Notes: generated by a model from the letters alone, not told the origin. Positions 10,972 through 25,189 are shown, numbered from the stretch's first letter. The stretch: 64,000 nucleotides of DNA from Vigna angularis (GCF_016808095.1 NC_068975.1:31457001-31521000), one strand, 5' to 3'. Program-made: numbers and translations.

Positions 10972-13900
10972 ATGGCGGCGTTAATTTCCAAAAGGCTACT
11001 ACGTTGTTCTTCTGGGTCCTTGCCTTCACTGGGACGATGCTACTTTAATTCACCTAATGCTGCGTCTGCCCCTTTTTATCAATCACGTTGTAAGACCTTT
11101 TATGTAGTTCCTTAACCGTGGACAGTTGCCATTTCCCGTCAATTTGATTTTTGTTCTTTTTTCCATCTTTTATAAATCTTTATATTTGCGATTATTTTTT
11201 GTGCACAGATGTATACAGCAGATTATCTGGGGAAAGACTCCTTTCTGCAGAATCTTGTTTGGTACATTACCATAGCATTTGAATATATTTCTATATTTGT
11301 TACTACTTGCAGGATGAAAGCTTAATCAATGTAGCTCTCTCTTGTTCTGACTTTAACTGACTCTTCTTTAATAATGTGGTATAGTGTGTTTCAATGTAGG
11401 TCAGATCAATGATCCAACAATTTTCTACTTCTATTTTAACTCCTGTGCCTGATGAGAGCGCATTTCCGTCCGATTTATTGTCCAAGAAGGCTCTAGCAAC
11501 ATCTGAGCGTACTATAGGTATGTATGAAGGATAATTTGAAGCATCTTGTACCCCAGAATATAACTGTGCTTCTGTTTTTGCTGACTTTGATATTTATTTC
11601 TGAAAGGAGAGTCAATCGACTGCTAGGCATGAATTCCAGTGTGGTTTAGATTATGAGATATTTTTTGTAGTCTATTTTGTATGATCTAGACTAATATCTT
11701 CCGTGTCTATGTTTCTTCTTGATTTGTACTACTTCTGAAGATACAAAATTTACACCAAATAAAAACATGTGGGATTTACTGAAATGCATTTCTACATATT
11801 TACATGTCAGAACTTGCATATAGTTTGTTCTAAAATTGACCCTGTAAGTGAGATGCTAATATTTTATTCATACTTGATGATCTTATTCTGCTCTGAAATT
11901 AAAGGAACTTGGGCCCAGAGTTTAACTTTTTGTGTCCTCCACAAAAATCATGTATTTATTATCCTAAGTTACCATTAGTTTTCCCTAGTTTTTAATTGCA
12001 CGAAGGCCACAACCTTGTTATTATTGGAAAATCCTTGTGGGGTTGCATGGGAATCACAGTGAAGGTGCTTATGTAACACTCTTCCAAAAAGCCTTTACCT
12101 AGGCACTGGTTAGGATTCTCATTATTATAAATCAAAATTTGGAGTGCTTCTTTTGATTGTTTCACTGTTTTCTTCACTACCTACCTTCTTTGGTGACATC
12201 TTGATCACAGCATGTGCTGATTTTTGTCTCAATAAGATTCTAGAGTGTCTTGATAAAGTTCAATATATTTTAGGGCTTTGCCAGGATCTTTTAATTCCAG
12301 TTACCAACTTTCATAATGAAGACAAGGGCTTTATGGTGTTACCTGGAGATGTTTTTGATTTGCCTATTCGGAAGGACATTATTCATCGTGTCGTTAGGTG
12401 GCAGCTTGCAAAACGACAACAGGTAGTGACTGCTTAATGTTTTGGAATCTGAAGATTGTTTCTCATTGTCATTGCATATGTACAATACAGAGGAAATGCT
12501 ATATTTATTTATTTTTTAGTCAAGATGGTGATATTTTTCTATATTGCCTTTTAGTAATTTTGGGATTGAGGCAAGCATTTTGGTTTGGGACCAAACTATA
12601 ATTTAGAATGTCTATTCAAATGTTTTAATGATAAAATGTTTTCACTGTTATCGAAGGCGTAATAGTTGAATATATGCACACACATATTATCTAGGAACAT
12701 GGATCTAAATTTAGCTATGGAGTCTCTATGAAAATATCATATATTTTGCTAATTGATTTGGTCAACAGGGGACTCATTCAACAAAAACTATAAGTGAGGT
12801 CAGTGGGACTGGAAGAAAGCCTTGGAATCAAAAGGGAACTGGTAGAGCAAGGCATGGTTCATTGCGTGGGCCTCAGGTAGTGGAGCATTCTGCTCATTAC
12901 TTGATCATCTTTATTCCTTCACATTTCTTCTGTTCTTGTTTTTTTCAGCAGTTTGAAAATAATAAATTTTTTGAATGGTAACAGTTCAGGGGTGGTGCCA
13001 CTATGCATGGCCCCAAGCCTCGAAGCCATGCTTTCAAAGTCAATAAGAAGGTTCGGCGTCTAGGGCTAAAGATTGCCTTGTCCGCTCGTGCAGCAGAAGG
13101 AAAGGTGAGTTTCCCCCACCCATGACCTTATTCACCGTCAAAAATAAAAATATGGCATCTCTACGTTATTCTATCTCCTACATGAGTGTTCATTCTTGCT
13201 TATACTCAATATAGTGTGATTTTTCAGTTTTCACTTCTGGAAGATTTGGTTTCTATAATTTACAAGTAAATTGTTTAATGGTTTAGTAGCCTAACTGAAA
13301 AGATACACGATTTTTTTATTTTTTGTAAGGGTTCCTTTTGTTGTTGATATCGAAATTAAAGGTATAACATATAAGGTATAAGATATTCTTAGTTCAGTGA
13401 AGTGATTGTGTTGTCAGCCACACCTCAGCCTACCTGGTTGACAATCAATCATAATGTTTTTATTACCTCTTTGACTTTTTAATTATATATCATTTAACGT
13501 AAATATATTTGACGATTTCATATACTTATGGAAGTAACCAATGTGGGAACTTCTTTCAAATGAACACCTTCATGTGTATATCTTCACAGAATTGTGGTTG
13601 GGGTGTAGGGAAAATTGAAGTAGGAACAAAGGAATCATGCATCTAGATTTATGACGAGGAATCTGAGTGCAAAGATCTTAAGATCATTTATAATATGTTA
13701 AGTGTAATAAGCCCTGCTCAGAATGCTTGCCCCCGACTAAACTTGACACTCTAGAGTCTGGTTGTTATCAGCTAGAAATGTGACTACATAAATACAATAA
13801 AGCCTCATAAAGGAGCGTAACGGGAAACTAGGAAAAAGAAAATCAAATTATGACAATGTTCGTACAATAGCTTTCCTTTCCTTACTGCTTTTGTCAAGGT

Positions 13901-15163
13901 ATAATGGTTATTTTTGGCATGTATTCCTATCCTGATCCTGATAATCGTATGCTCTGATATGATAGATCGTATTTCTTTTAGCTGTTTAGTATATAGCGTT
14001 TTTGCTTTCATCCAATAATTATCTTGTTTGTCCTTATTTTGTTTTTTATTACTGCATTATATCTGACATAAGAGTTTCTTCGTGCTAATATTCTGGGGAA
14101 CTTTGTTTACAGCTTCTTGTGTTTGAGGATCTGGAGGTTCTCACACATAAAACCAAAAACATTGTGAAGTATTACAATCAAATGGAGAGCACCAAGAAAC
14201 TTCTGCTTGTGGATGGCGGGCCTATAGATGAAAAGTTAAAATTATCTACACAAAATCTACACTATGTTAACATACTTCCCTCCATTGTAAGTTTCAGTTT
14301 TTATCCATTTGAAATTTATAATGTTTCTTAGAGTCGAAGCATTTCCAACAGTGACAACAGTACATGGATTAATAATCTATTGACACAATTGAGATCCCCA
14401 ATTGATCATATACGGCAATAGAGCTTATATGGTTTGGGCAATTTTCATTTCATGAGCTAGTCATTGGGGTTGAGACCGAAATTGAAGATAATGTCAAAGC
14501 CTATAATATTTTATATGGGGCCTCAACTGTTAAAAAAAGAACCTGGCTCGGCAGCTTTCCCTCAATCTTACATTAGATACAATCCTTAGCATTAGGGAGT
14601 GGGTTAAAATCTCACGTAGATTATATATGTGACTAAAACAGAGTTTATAAGGGCTTTGGGCAGTCCTCACTTCACGAGTTCGCTCTTGGAATTGAATTAG
14701 GCTCAACCTAGATACCATTGGCTCCATCTAACAACAAATTTTTAGTAAAACTATTTATACCAAATTCTTTTTTAATGGTTTGTCCCAGCTGCTTTATTCA
14801 TTAGAACATCTAAGATCGAACGGAAGATGGTCCTAAACGTGTTTGAGTAGCCATCGGGGACAAAATAGTTAAAGACGATCTCCATTTGATCAAATAATCT
14901 GTACCACTTGTGGTATGATGCAAATTATTCCAAAATTTCACCTCCGAAACATTGGTAATTCATGCCTCATTGAATCTTGTAGATTTTGCTAGTTCCAAAG
15001 TTTTTCCTAAAACAGTATTTTTTTTTATATTATATAGTTATGTTTAACATCTTTTTTGTAGGGCTTGAATGTCTACAGCATTTTGCTGCATGACACATTG
15101 GTGATGTCCCAAGCTGCGGTGAACAAAATTGTTGAGCGGATGCGTACTCCAATTAATCGTTGA
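10972..15163 (+). CDS. RPL4: Ribosomal protein uL4, mitochondrial type (bacterial L4 family)
   Basis: Eight coding exons: 10972-11089, 11209-11261, 11400-11517, 12274-12422, 12769-12876, 12985-13104, 14113-14286 and 15062-15163. They give 313 residues. The first ~85 residues form an Arg/Ser/Leu-rich extension ([15 protein letters not shown]...), consistent with organelle import. The bacterial L4 core follows: [20 protein letters not shown], then [19 protein letters not shown], the rRNA-contacting loop expected in uL4. Next come [15 protein letters not shown] and [19 protein letters not shown]. The C-terminal fold ends [21 protein letters not shown]. uL4 lines the exit tunnel of the large subunit. 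The presequence and lack of acidic residues favour mitochondria over the cytosolic eL4 type; a plastid location is less likely. A 5'-leader intron is probable, since the region at 10500-10970 looks transcribed. Confidence 0.92.
14376..14735 (+). mobile_element. Decayed short LTR-like (TRIM-like) repeat in uL4m intron 7
   Basis: Two diverged direct copies sit about 220 bp apart. Copy one (about 14421-14480) contains CTTATATGG-TTTGGGCA, then CATGAGCTAG and GGGGTTGAGA. Copy two (14638-14712) contains TTATAAGGGCTTTGGGCAG, CACGAGTTCG and GGAATTGAATTAGGCTCAAC. The sequence between includes CTGGCTCGGCAGCTTTCC. I remember this wording from short repeats common in dicot genomes, but I cannot name the family from sequence alone. 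Confidence 0.35.
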
Positions 15164-17566
15164 GGCTAAAACTATTTTTTTGTGCTTTACTTCTTTTACT
15201 CAAAAATAGGAATTGTATCCCATGTCCCCATTTCTGTAACATAAAGAGATCCAATGAGTGGTACGAGATTTCTGTTAAAAATTACATAAGTGAGGCAACT
15301 TATGCCATTTTGCTCGTGTTGAAGGTGAACTTAGGAAATTGTTGGTCTAATATGAATGTTCAAGGGGTTAGGTTTATCATGTTTTCCCATGACTAAACTC
15401 GTATCTTTTTCAATCTTTTCACATGCATAAGATTTGATAAACCGGCATAAGTCATCCCTGTCCTTCGATCATGAATTTATCTAATATAATGTCTTTTGCT
15501 TTCAGTGGTTGTGGTAAGATTAGGTACTATTATTTTCACATTCAACATATTTTTTTACGTACAATTTACATATAATATTTAATCTTTTAACTTTTTTTTC
15601 TTTACAATTACAAAAGTTAATTATTTTAATGATGAAAGAGATATTTAATATATGATAACATGGTTTATTTTAATGATGTTATTTGAGGAACTTGAAAAAG
15701 GAACATTCACGTTTTCAAACCATAGATCCTTAAGTAATTGGAGATGACCAATCATACTCTTTATATTACTTTTAAGTAATTGGAGATGACGAATCATATT
15801 CTTTAGATCTCAAGTAAGAGACATGTTTTTATCACATTTAATATCTCATGTTTTTTAAGAATTGAAGTCGAAAACAAGTCAAGACAAAATCATGATAAAA
15901 ATTATATGCTTCAAATATATAATAATTGATTTTAAAGATATTATTAGACAAATTTAAGGTAAAAAGAATATTGTTCTTTATCGTTAAAAATACAAAATAA
16001 ATAAACCAAATCCTCCACTAGAAATTCATTAGTAAAATTTCAAAGATTGTTAGTAAGTGTTTACATAATTATTAATTTAAACTCCTCAATATAAATATTT
16101 TAAAAATATTGAACAAAACTTATTATCTATAATTAATGAAAACACATACATGTTAAAAAAATAATAAAATTACAATTATAAAAATAAAGCTTAGATGCTT
16201 ACTTCGTCTCCATGTTAAGAGGTGAATTTATGTTTAGTATCCGATTTTAGAGAGAGACAAGACCTTATTCATACACTTTTAATAACATAGGACCCAATGT
16301 CTTCATTTTTAAAACCGGGTATTAAACAAAAATTCACCTCTTAACATGAGGACGAAGTAAGCATTTAAGCCTAAAAATAAATATAAATAATTTGAAAAAG
16401 TTAAAAATATTTTTATTTATTTTGTAGGTAAATTTAAAAATAATTTGAAAATGTTTAAAATACTTTACAATTTAATTATAAATATTTTTATTTATTTTGT
16501 AGGTAATTTTTATTTACTTAGTAAATATTTTTTATTTATTTAATTTAAAATAATAGTAAAATTAAAAAAAAAAACTATTAAACTTAAAAATCAATTGAAT
16601 TTAAATAAAACTTGAAAAAGTTAAAAAAAATTGACACTATAAGAAAAAAAAATCTGTTTATATGTAGTTATAGAAACACTTCTTAACCTATCTTTACCTA
16701 AATATAAAATTTTACACCAACTTATTTCAAATAAGATTAACAGAATCTCACCAAATTGAGTTACGGGAATACTTCTACAAACTCCAATATAGAAATGAAA
16801 GTTCCTTTCTTATATATGAGAAGAAAAGTATTACTGGCAAAGTAAAAATATGTATGAACCTAGTTTTAATACAAACATGCTCCGACCCACCCCAGGACTC
16901 GACTTGATTGTTTGATTAGCTGTTTAAACCAAAGAAGTCCACTTTCCAGATCCGTGACAATTTCTAAATTCTCCATTTCATACTATGAAAATGTACCAAG
17001 GCACTCCAAACATGCTCTAACTAAAAAGGAAAAGGAGTTTACTGTAAATTCAAACTAGTTGCAGGGCCATGCACAAGAAGACAATAAAGTGCTAAAAAAT
17101 GCAAGAAAAAGGCCAAATGCGTCTGTTAGAGAAATGGAAAGGAATTAGAGAACAGTGGGACCGTGTACCGTCACAATAATAATCCAACTCATTACAAATG
17201 AATAGCATCCACACTCTTTTCCAAGGCCTTTATGTCGGTAGTTGAAATTTCATCTGTGCTTGCCAACAAAGCCTAAAACTCATAAAGTTGATTCCTACAA
17301 TTCTCTTTTTATAAGACTATTTTGCATCAAGGACTTTAAAATTATATATATTACACCATGATGAGGTAACTAAATATACACTTTATTTTCCAGAGTAATT
17401 TCTAAATGTTGTGTGAGAAAATCCAACAAGTAATTAGTATCTTAAAATTGCTTGATACATTTTCACAAACTTTCTACTCCTTCCTTGCTTCCTGTGTTTT
17501 ATAGTAGTAAATTTTTAACCGGGACAACTGCACAAAATTGCAAAAGAGTAAAAAAGACACCAACAC
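15164..17566. other. AT-rich region between uL4m and the SRF gene
   Basis: The two genes converge here. The only defined structure is the MITE at 16188-16371. The stretch 15500-16690 is very AT-rich with no coding signal. From about 16700 to 17566 base composition rises and probably includes the 3' UTR of the minus-strand SRF gene. Confidence 0.55.
16188..16371. mobile_element. 184-bp Mutator-type MITE with 9-bp target duplication
   Basis: Terminal inverted repeats of about 57 bp start AGCTTAGATGCTTACTTCG on the left and GGCTTAAATGCTTACTTCG on the right (minus strand). They continue through ATGTTAAGAGGTGAATTT with few mismatches and leave a central loop of about 70 bp. Both sides carry the identical 9-mer TAAAAATAA (16179-16187 and 16372-16380). 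A 9-bp duplication is the signature of Mutator-like transposases, so this is best read as a nonautonomous MULE MITE. The flank is AT-rich, so part of the match could be chance. Confidence 0.75.
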
Positions 17567-20500
17567 TTAAAATGACATGTCAATGGCCTCATGTTCTGGG
17601 GTCTTGTGACCAATGCCAGATTCGTCACTGGGTCGTCTTTTAACCACACTTGCTCTTTGCACTAGTCGGACCAACGCTTGCACCACCTCAGACATTGGAG
17701 GTCGAAATTCAGGTTCCGGCTGTGTACAAAATCAAACTCATTAACATCTTCTGAAGAATTATGGTGTTAGCAATAACACCAAATAACTCTAGGTACACAT
17801 ATTGGTCAACAATACAAATTACTACAATGGTCTCTTTAAGGTGCATTAAATACACCCTATTCAATGCATCCAATGACTAGTACTACTATTTTTCTATAGT
17901 AATACTTTGCAATCAAACTTTTTTCCCACAAGTTGGAATGAGCAACAAAAAAAAAAATCAAACTGAAATGCTTTGTTGTGAACAGTGTATATATACAATT
18001 CAATCACCATTATATTCTTAATAGTTTTTCCTGTAGTTTTTCTCGGTTGTCCTTTACCTATATAGGACTGTTCTCTATCTGATTCAGATTTAGTCTTCTT
18101 ATGGAACCTCTGTCAGGTCTACTACACATGTCTACACAATCTTAGGCAAGATTCTTATGTTAGTTCTTTTAATAATAAACCCTACCTAAAGATTCTCTCT
18201 AGTTTATTCATTCTTAATCTTGTCTGATATGTCCACATTTCCCTTTAACTCTAGTAATAGGACTATCCACTATCTTGTCATAGTCCTCTTAGAGGAGCCT
18301 CGTTGGACTTTTCCACGTAAGATGATACCTCAACTCTCTCTTTTAATACATTCATTTCTCTAACTGTTTTGTATGTATACTCATCCAATGGAACATTCTT
18401 GTATTTACTATGTGAATTTTATCGTTTTGTTGGCTTTTTACTTCCCAACACTAAACTTGAGGGGCATCTTTTGTCATGTATAACAACACTAGAGGCACTT
18501 CGCCTTTTCATTCAATAAAAATTTCTTTCGCTTCTTTTGACAGATGCCCTTTGGTACCAAATAGCATTTTCTCTATTATAAACACTAAACTAGAACCAGA
18601 AATAAATGCACTAGTGCAGTAAATGAAAATAAGTACTAAAACAAGTTGCTAGCGATCAGTCGTTCATGTTCTACCTGAACACAGAGGGCAATGATATCAG
18701 CAAAGCGTGACAGTGACTTTGCAGGATACATGCCATTCAAAGTAGGATCCACCATTTTTGCCAAGGCATCTATATCATGGAGTTGGGGTGTAGCCCACCT
18801 CACAAGTGACTGCTCTGATCGAATTCGTGAACTAAACTTGCAAAGATTTCAAATGAACGTAAGAAGCCATACAGAAAAGAACAAAAAAATAATAATCATG
18901 AGCAAACATTAAAGTGATGAGCATTTTTAATTTTCAAAGTGTATGCTAGACTCACCTGTCTAGCGGCTTCCGACCAGTCAACAATTCCAGCATAACCACC
19001 CCAAAGCTGTAAACATCACTTTTTACAGTGTATACTCCTGATAATGCAAACTCAGGAGCACTGTAACCAAATGAACCGACCATCTGAGTCGATACCTGTT
19101 AAAACTCAATGATTTTAATCAATGTATTAAGCAAATAGCAAAGAAAAGATACAATAAAGAAACCATGCGCAGCTGTTTAAGGAAATAATATTTCACCAAC
19201 CTGCCGCTCTGTGTTTGGTGTCAAAGCAGCTAAACCACAGTCAGACAGGTGAGGATTTAGCTCCTCATCAAGTAATATATTTGCTGATTTGAAATTTCTA
19301 TGCACAACAGAGGGCAAACACACTTCATGCAAGTACCTGATAGACAAAGCATAACTCAAGAAATCAGCCTTTATGCCATATACTAACTCACCCTACAGGC
19401 TAAAGCAAATAAACTAGAGGGTAAAAACAACAGGGTGGGGTAGCCTCTCAAGGCCATGCCCAGGAGAGACTTAATATGTTAGATATACTCATGAAACATA
19501 CTCTAATGCCCGGGCTGTGCCAAGTGCTATGCGAACACGAGAATTCCAAGACAAAGCCTTGCCACTGTTTTCTTCAGCAAAATGGAGCATGTCATGCAGA
19601 TTTCCATTTCCTATATACTCATAAACTAGAAGTCGTTGGCCATGTTCAGCACAATATCCAGTCAATGTCACAATGTTCGGGTGCCGCAGGCGCGACATAT
19701 TTGAAACAGCTTCAAGAAAATTGTCTTCCTCCTGTAATGACAGTGCAGAGTTGTCGATCTTCTTGATAGCCATTTCCTAAACAAATGCCAATATCAGAAC
19801 CATTAGAATGTTATAAGAAAATAAAAACGATTTTTCCAAGTTCAAATTCATAAGAAAATAAACATCCATGATAGAAAAAGAAAATGAAGAAACAGGCAAA
19901 GATAGATGGATCATTGTACAAAAACTGTGTTAAATGACAATCAGCCTTGGTGAATGAATAAGTAGACACCGTGAACCAGATGATTTCTGACTTGCGACTG
20001 TAGAAAAAATAAGTAAACAAAGAAATTCAAACCAAATGAAAGATTAAAAACATCTGAAGAAGAAAAAAGAATCATCGCTTAACATGCAGCAAAAAGGGAA
20101 TTACTGACGTAGAAAGAATGTCTATAAACTCTAGGGACATTCATCCAGCACTGGTTCAAAAATTTCCCATCTTAGTTTGAAAGACATTTTTCATCCACAG
20201 ATAAAAACAATAAATTCCAAAAATGCAGTGGAAAGGGAGATAACAAATGCAACACTAAAAGGTGTTACCTTCCCATTTGGGAAATCAGCCTTGTAAACAC
20301 GGCCTAGAGAACCTTCACCGATTATAAATTCTTGACTAAAGCTATTTGTAGCACTTTGGAGAGAAGCAATGGTGTACGATGTTGAAGTTATAGGGGACTT
20401 CATATGCCGTACTGATCCACTTTTAGTAGGTAATCTCTCAACTGATACATTTTCTGCTGGGCGAGGCTTCAGGTCTGTAACAACATTAGAACTCTTTACC

Positions 20501-23500
20501 CTCTGCTCTTGCATCTGAGGAGTAACTGATCACAACCCATAAAAAAGCTAAACAAGTCAGGATGCATAGATGCCAAACAAACCAATCCTAAATAGTATAA
20601 ATTTCGAAACAAAATTAGTTGTATAAACAGCTTAAAAGATTAATGCAAACGAATTTGTAAAAGAATAAAGAAAAATGTCACCATAACATTTGTGATAACA
20701 GTTTTTTATTTGAGTGGGTGTTTGCTTGCACATTTGACATGTGCATTTGTTGGTATATTCACATCAAAACTCAAGTTTACACAGCAGCTACAAGATAATA
20801 TGTTGGTATTGACATGGATCTAACTTAATTAACATTAAACCAAACATGCTATAAAACTATAATGCTTTATACATGGAATTTACACCAAATAAAAAGCTCC
20901 AAATCCTAATTTTCCCTAAAAATATCCTTCTAAACACTTTATCTGTATCTGTATCTGCTCCCTTTAGTACCTCCAAATATTGGGGCAAATTAATGCACAT
21001 ACCATATTGAACCACATTTGACAAAGAACCCAAATTACAGAATCATAATCTCTGTGTGTGTGTGTGGAAACAAAAAAGAAAAAAGGAAAGGAATTCACCA
21101 TTAATAACTCCACGAGGAAGGCTCCCACTAAAATTCCTTGCACCCTTTTTCTTCCCCTTTTGCTTTTGGATGCAGAAAATAAAAGCAAGCAGCACAATGG
21201 CAGCCACCACTATGGAACCTAACACAATGCCGACAACAGCCCCCACTTTCAAACCCGTGTGACCATCAGAATTTTCATTATCAGAGGCTTGTGTTTTATT
21301 ATGTGAGCCAGATCCAGAATGATGATGATTACGGGATCCACTGGGAGGAGAAGTTACTGCTGGTGGAAGAGGAGCAGGAGTGTTCTCAAATGAATTTCCA
21401 TCATATCTAGTCCATATTTAAAGAGTCAAAATAACCACAATGTTAAAGCTATTAATTAGAAAACACAAAGGCATTTCAAACAAAAATCCATAATACTTAC
21501 ATGAAAAGACGTATGGAAGTAATTTCACGAGGTAGCCATCCACTGAAATTATTGTTCGCAACATTTCTGGAAAATTATATAGCAACATTAGAAACTGATA
21601 TGCAGATAATCAAGGCCAAATGGGAGAAGAACTTACAAAGTATCCAAAGGCAAACCGACGAGAACACTAAGAGAACCAGTCAACTGGTTTTTCTGCAAGA
21701 AACTACAAAAGAATTTTGATAAGCCTTAACTTAACATTTACTGCAAATCACTATCAGTCCATCAATTAAAATATCAACCAACATACAGGGAAGAAAGATT
21801 GGCCAGTGAACCAAATGAAGGAGGAAGATCCCCCGAGAAGTTATTGAATGATAGATCCCTGCATCATTGAAAAGGAATGCAAACAATCATCAGATAGAAT
21901 CTATTATTCCATCATAAAACTATTATTAGTAAGTCCATGATATCCAATCAACCAATTGACAATATAAGGTTTCTGTATGAAACTGTTCCTCTTTATCTAC
22001 TGTTCTATCAGATTTCCGCTAGAGCATAGACTCTATATTAGTGCGGTAAATTGATTTGGATTCTGATATATGATACTAAAAGTATGAGTCAAGTATAAAG
22101 TCAATTTATGAGCACGCTTTAAGGCCAAATCCAAAACTCAGAAAATTTGGTCCGAAAACAACAATAGCCCAATCCTAAAATGTAAAAGTTCATCTATTCA
22201 GCCAAGGAAAATGCTTATTCATATATTTTGAGGGGTAAAATCCATCAGAAAATTATTAACCATTGCCATAAATCAGCATTATAAACATTCATTTCTTAAT
22301 TAGAATAAGAAGAAAATGAAAGAAAGGGAAGTCGGACTTAAGACATTACGTACTATATCTTACAAGACTTACAGGATATCTAGATCTGAAAGATTAGCAA
22401 AAACATCGCCAACTGCCATGGACAGTGCATTATTGCTTAAATTCCTAAAAACAACAAGAAAACACAGTAAGCGGCTCCAATGTATGATCAAATTGATATT
22501 ATGAAATAAAACTATATACACCGAAAAGAAACTTACAAATAATTGAGAGAACCCATAGCAGAAAAGGAATACGGAAGATTTCCAGATAAATTGTTTCTTG
22601 CAAGATTCCTGATTGTCCCAATTGAAAAGATATGACACGATTCAGAAAAGGAAATAACATTCCTAGTAAAGAAGCAAACTTACAACGATCAAAAGATGAA
22701 ATGAGTAATTGGGAGTAAATATTACAGGCTTGTAAGATTTGGCGGCAACTGGTAGGGAATTGTATCATGGATCTTGTTGTCACTCAAGTCACTGGAAAAA
22801 TACAAAAATAAAATTGAAAAACCAATAACCATTTAACAGCATTTGTTAAAACAATAAAGATTATATGTAGTGTGGCACGAAATTACAGAGTAAAATGATC
22901 TCACAGCTTTCTGAGTGACATAAGGTCCGAAAGCAGGTACCCCAGAGTCCCATCGAGTCCTAATCCTGAGAGCTCACTAGCCAGCATCACAAAAAGATGA
23001 ATTAGTTTTCTCGACCACAAACAAGCCTGAAAAAAATTGTACAGCAACCGCGATTTCGGTCACAACAGCAAGGTTTCCAGCACATTTGTCCGCAATTTCC
23101 GGCAATGTCAAGGATTGCGACAAAATCATAGCTGATAAAACCTTGACAATAATAAACACACTTAAAAAGGTAAAAAATTAAAAAATTAAAAGTCTTCAAT
23201 ATGACATGAATCTCATACATGGAAACAACGGCTGAACCTTCACAAATTACCCCTTTCCATGACTCTCCACATGGATCACCACCACCGATTCTCCAACCCG
23301 TTAACTGAGTTGAACTATTCAACGCATTGTACATAACCTCGAGAGCTTGAACTGCAACAGAAACAAAACATCAATAAAAAAGACCATTTTGGTATGAACA
23401 AGCACCCACCCACAACTTCATTACTTGCATTACCACGTATGTCCTCTGCACCCAGAGTCCAAAAAACAAAATCAAAACCAAATGCCCTCGACGCAAAATC

Positions 23501-23733
23501 AATTTTTTTTTCCCCAAGAACAATCACTCCCCAGTTCCCATCACATGACTACATTAAAACCGATCCCATCAATCAACCGCCGCATGATCACTCCAAAAAA
23601 CACAAAAAGAGAGAAAAGGAAGTAGCAGTAATATATTACCATCAGTAGGATCAGTGTTGGCGAGGGAAAGAGGAAGAAGAGAAAGGAAGATGAAAGCGAG
23701 GGAGGGAGAAAGGGAGGAAGGATGGGCAGGCAT
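17567..23733 (-). CDS. STRUBBELIG-receptor-family LRR receptor-like (pseudo)kinase
   Basis: Sixteen coding exons on the minus strand, all GT-AG: 23640-23733, 23219-23351, 22905-22976, 22726-22791, 22537-22608, 22373-22444, 21787-21858, 21637-21702, 21501-21566, 21099-21406, 20269-20525, 19502-19776, 19201-19336, 18956-19095, 18675-18831 and 17567-17719. They encode 712 residues. In order: signal peptide (1-25); a Cys-containing cap ([12 protein letters not shown]); six or seven LRRs on 66/72-nt exons of one phase; a Pro/Ser/His-rich hinge; one membrane helix ([20 protein letters not shown]); juxtamembrane segment; kinase domain. The P-loop is GEGSLGRVY and the VAIK lysine is present (MAIKKI). 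HRD is replaced by HRN ([13 protein letters not shown]) and DFG by DCG (LSDCGLAAL), the hallmark of this family's atypical kinase. The C-terminus ends HEAIDMSF, as in SRF6/7-like proteins. It should be a plasma-membrane receptor; SRFs act in tissue morphogenesis and cell-wall or growth signalling. Confidence 0.93.
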
Positions 23734-24828
23734 TGCGGTCAGAATCGTGGTTCAGGTGTGGAGACGCACATGCAGAGTACCATGGAGGCGAAAGAGATGT
23801 CAAAGGAGAAGAGGAAAACAGGGGTAGCAGTAGTAGAAGTAGTACCGTAGTAGTTGAGTTTCAGATCGCGACTGGTTGTACAAGGCAGGGCCATTAAAGA
23901 AAGAAAGGGACAGATATTAGAGATTCGAAGCTTGGTGTAATGAAGAGAGAGAATAACCAAAAGCACACAAGACTGTTGTGTTGTGCTGTGTCGCTTTGAG
24001 TGTGTGAGTTTGTGTGTGTCGGCGAAAATAAGAAACTCGAAAAAATTAATACTACAATGTACTGCTAACATAATAATGCTGTAGAGCTAATACTAATAAT
24101 ATAGAAAAAAGCGAAAAATAATAATGTGAACTGGGTGGATGTTTATATTATTTTATGGGGTCCCACACCTTTTTTCCCTTCTGAGGTTTTGGATTTTGTG
24201 GCTTTCGTTTGCACATTCTCATTCTACACCTTTCGGGCTTTTACCCTTCAAACTCTGTCATTTCAGCTTTCCCAGCTTCTCTTCATTTCATACCACTTTT
24301 GTAGTCTTGTTTTCCCTCTCCGGTCACATCCTCACACCTGCTACACGGGGCAAATTTAATTCAAAATCACTATCAGATTAGTCTTAATTAAAACTCGCAA
24401 TCGCGTGTGTTCAAACATGAAATCAACCATAAATCAGTAACTTACTAGGACCAGAAGATAGAAGAGATTTGGAAATGCATTAACTTGAGATCAAAATGTA
24501 AATAATCCCTGTCAGCACGTAATTTGGAATTTTAGGGAATGATAAATATTGATTGTCTTCAAAATTACTATCAGATTTGACGCATTAGGTACTCGTCCAG
24601 CTTTATGTTGTTGAGGTGCCCAGTCTTGCATATTAGGTTGAAGCAGTTTATACTGTGTAAAATTTAAACTTTGAATTTGAATTGGTTATGAAAATAATTT
24701 GTTTAATTAAGCTTGATATAGTATTAAAAAATGTGCTGTAATTATAACTCATTCATAAGTGAACCGGCTGGACACTATTACCGGCAATTAAGCCGTTCAA
24801 GGCAGCCGCCGGCATATGTATGGTCGGA
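23734..24828. other. SRF 5' leader/promoter and intergenic DNA
   Basis: The first ~300 bases upstream of the SRF start are GA/CT-rich and probably leader and core promoter for the minus strand. Further out the DNA is AT-rich. A short sequence is repeated at 24361 and 24560 (TCAAAAT-ACTATCAGATT). No gene seen. Confidence 0.5.
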
Positions 24829-25189
24829 CATTAAATTCAAATACAACTTAAAAAGAGATTAGCGAAAGTAGTACACGAGGCTTAGTAATAAATGTGAGTA
24901 CATAGTGTTTGGAACAGAATTAGTCTCTAAATAGTAATGATGAACTAATCTTATAAATACAACTACAGATAAAGATAAAAGGTACTTTTTTTAATATCTA
25001 ATAATATTTGTTTGAGACTGTTAAACAATAAAATACTTATTTAAGTATTAGAATATCATTTGTAAGTATCTTTCAGATACTTATTTAAATATATTTTGTC
25101 CAAGTATATGGTTTAATAGGATTATCTCGATCTTGTAAAAATATTTTGGCAAGATGATACAATAATATTATTAGACCACATAGTGAAAA
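24829..25189 (+). repeat. Diverged ~550-bp tandem repeat, unit 1 left part
   Basis: It begins ACATTAAATTC and shares a series of landmarks in the same order with DNA at 35152-37335: TAGTAATAAATGTGA, then CTTATAAATACAA, TTTAATATCTAAT, and AACAATAAA...ACTTATTTAAG. The unit is interrupted at 25189 by the LTR retrotransposon and resumes at 35152. Confidence 0.6.
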
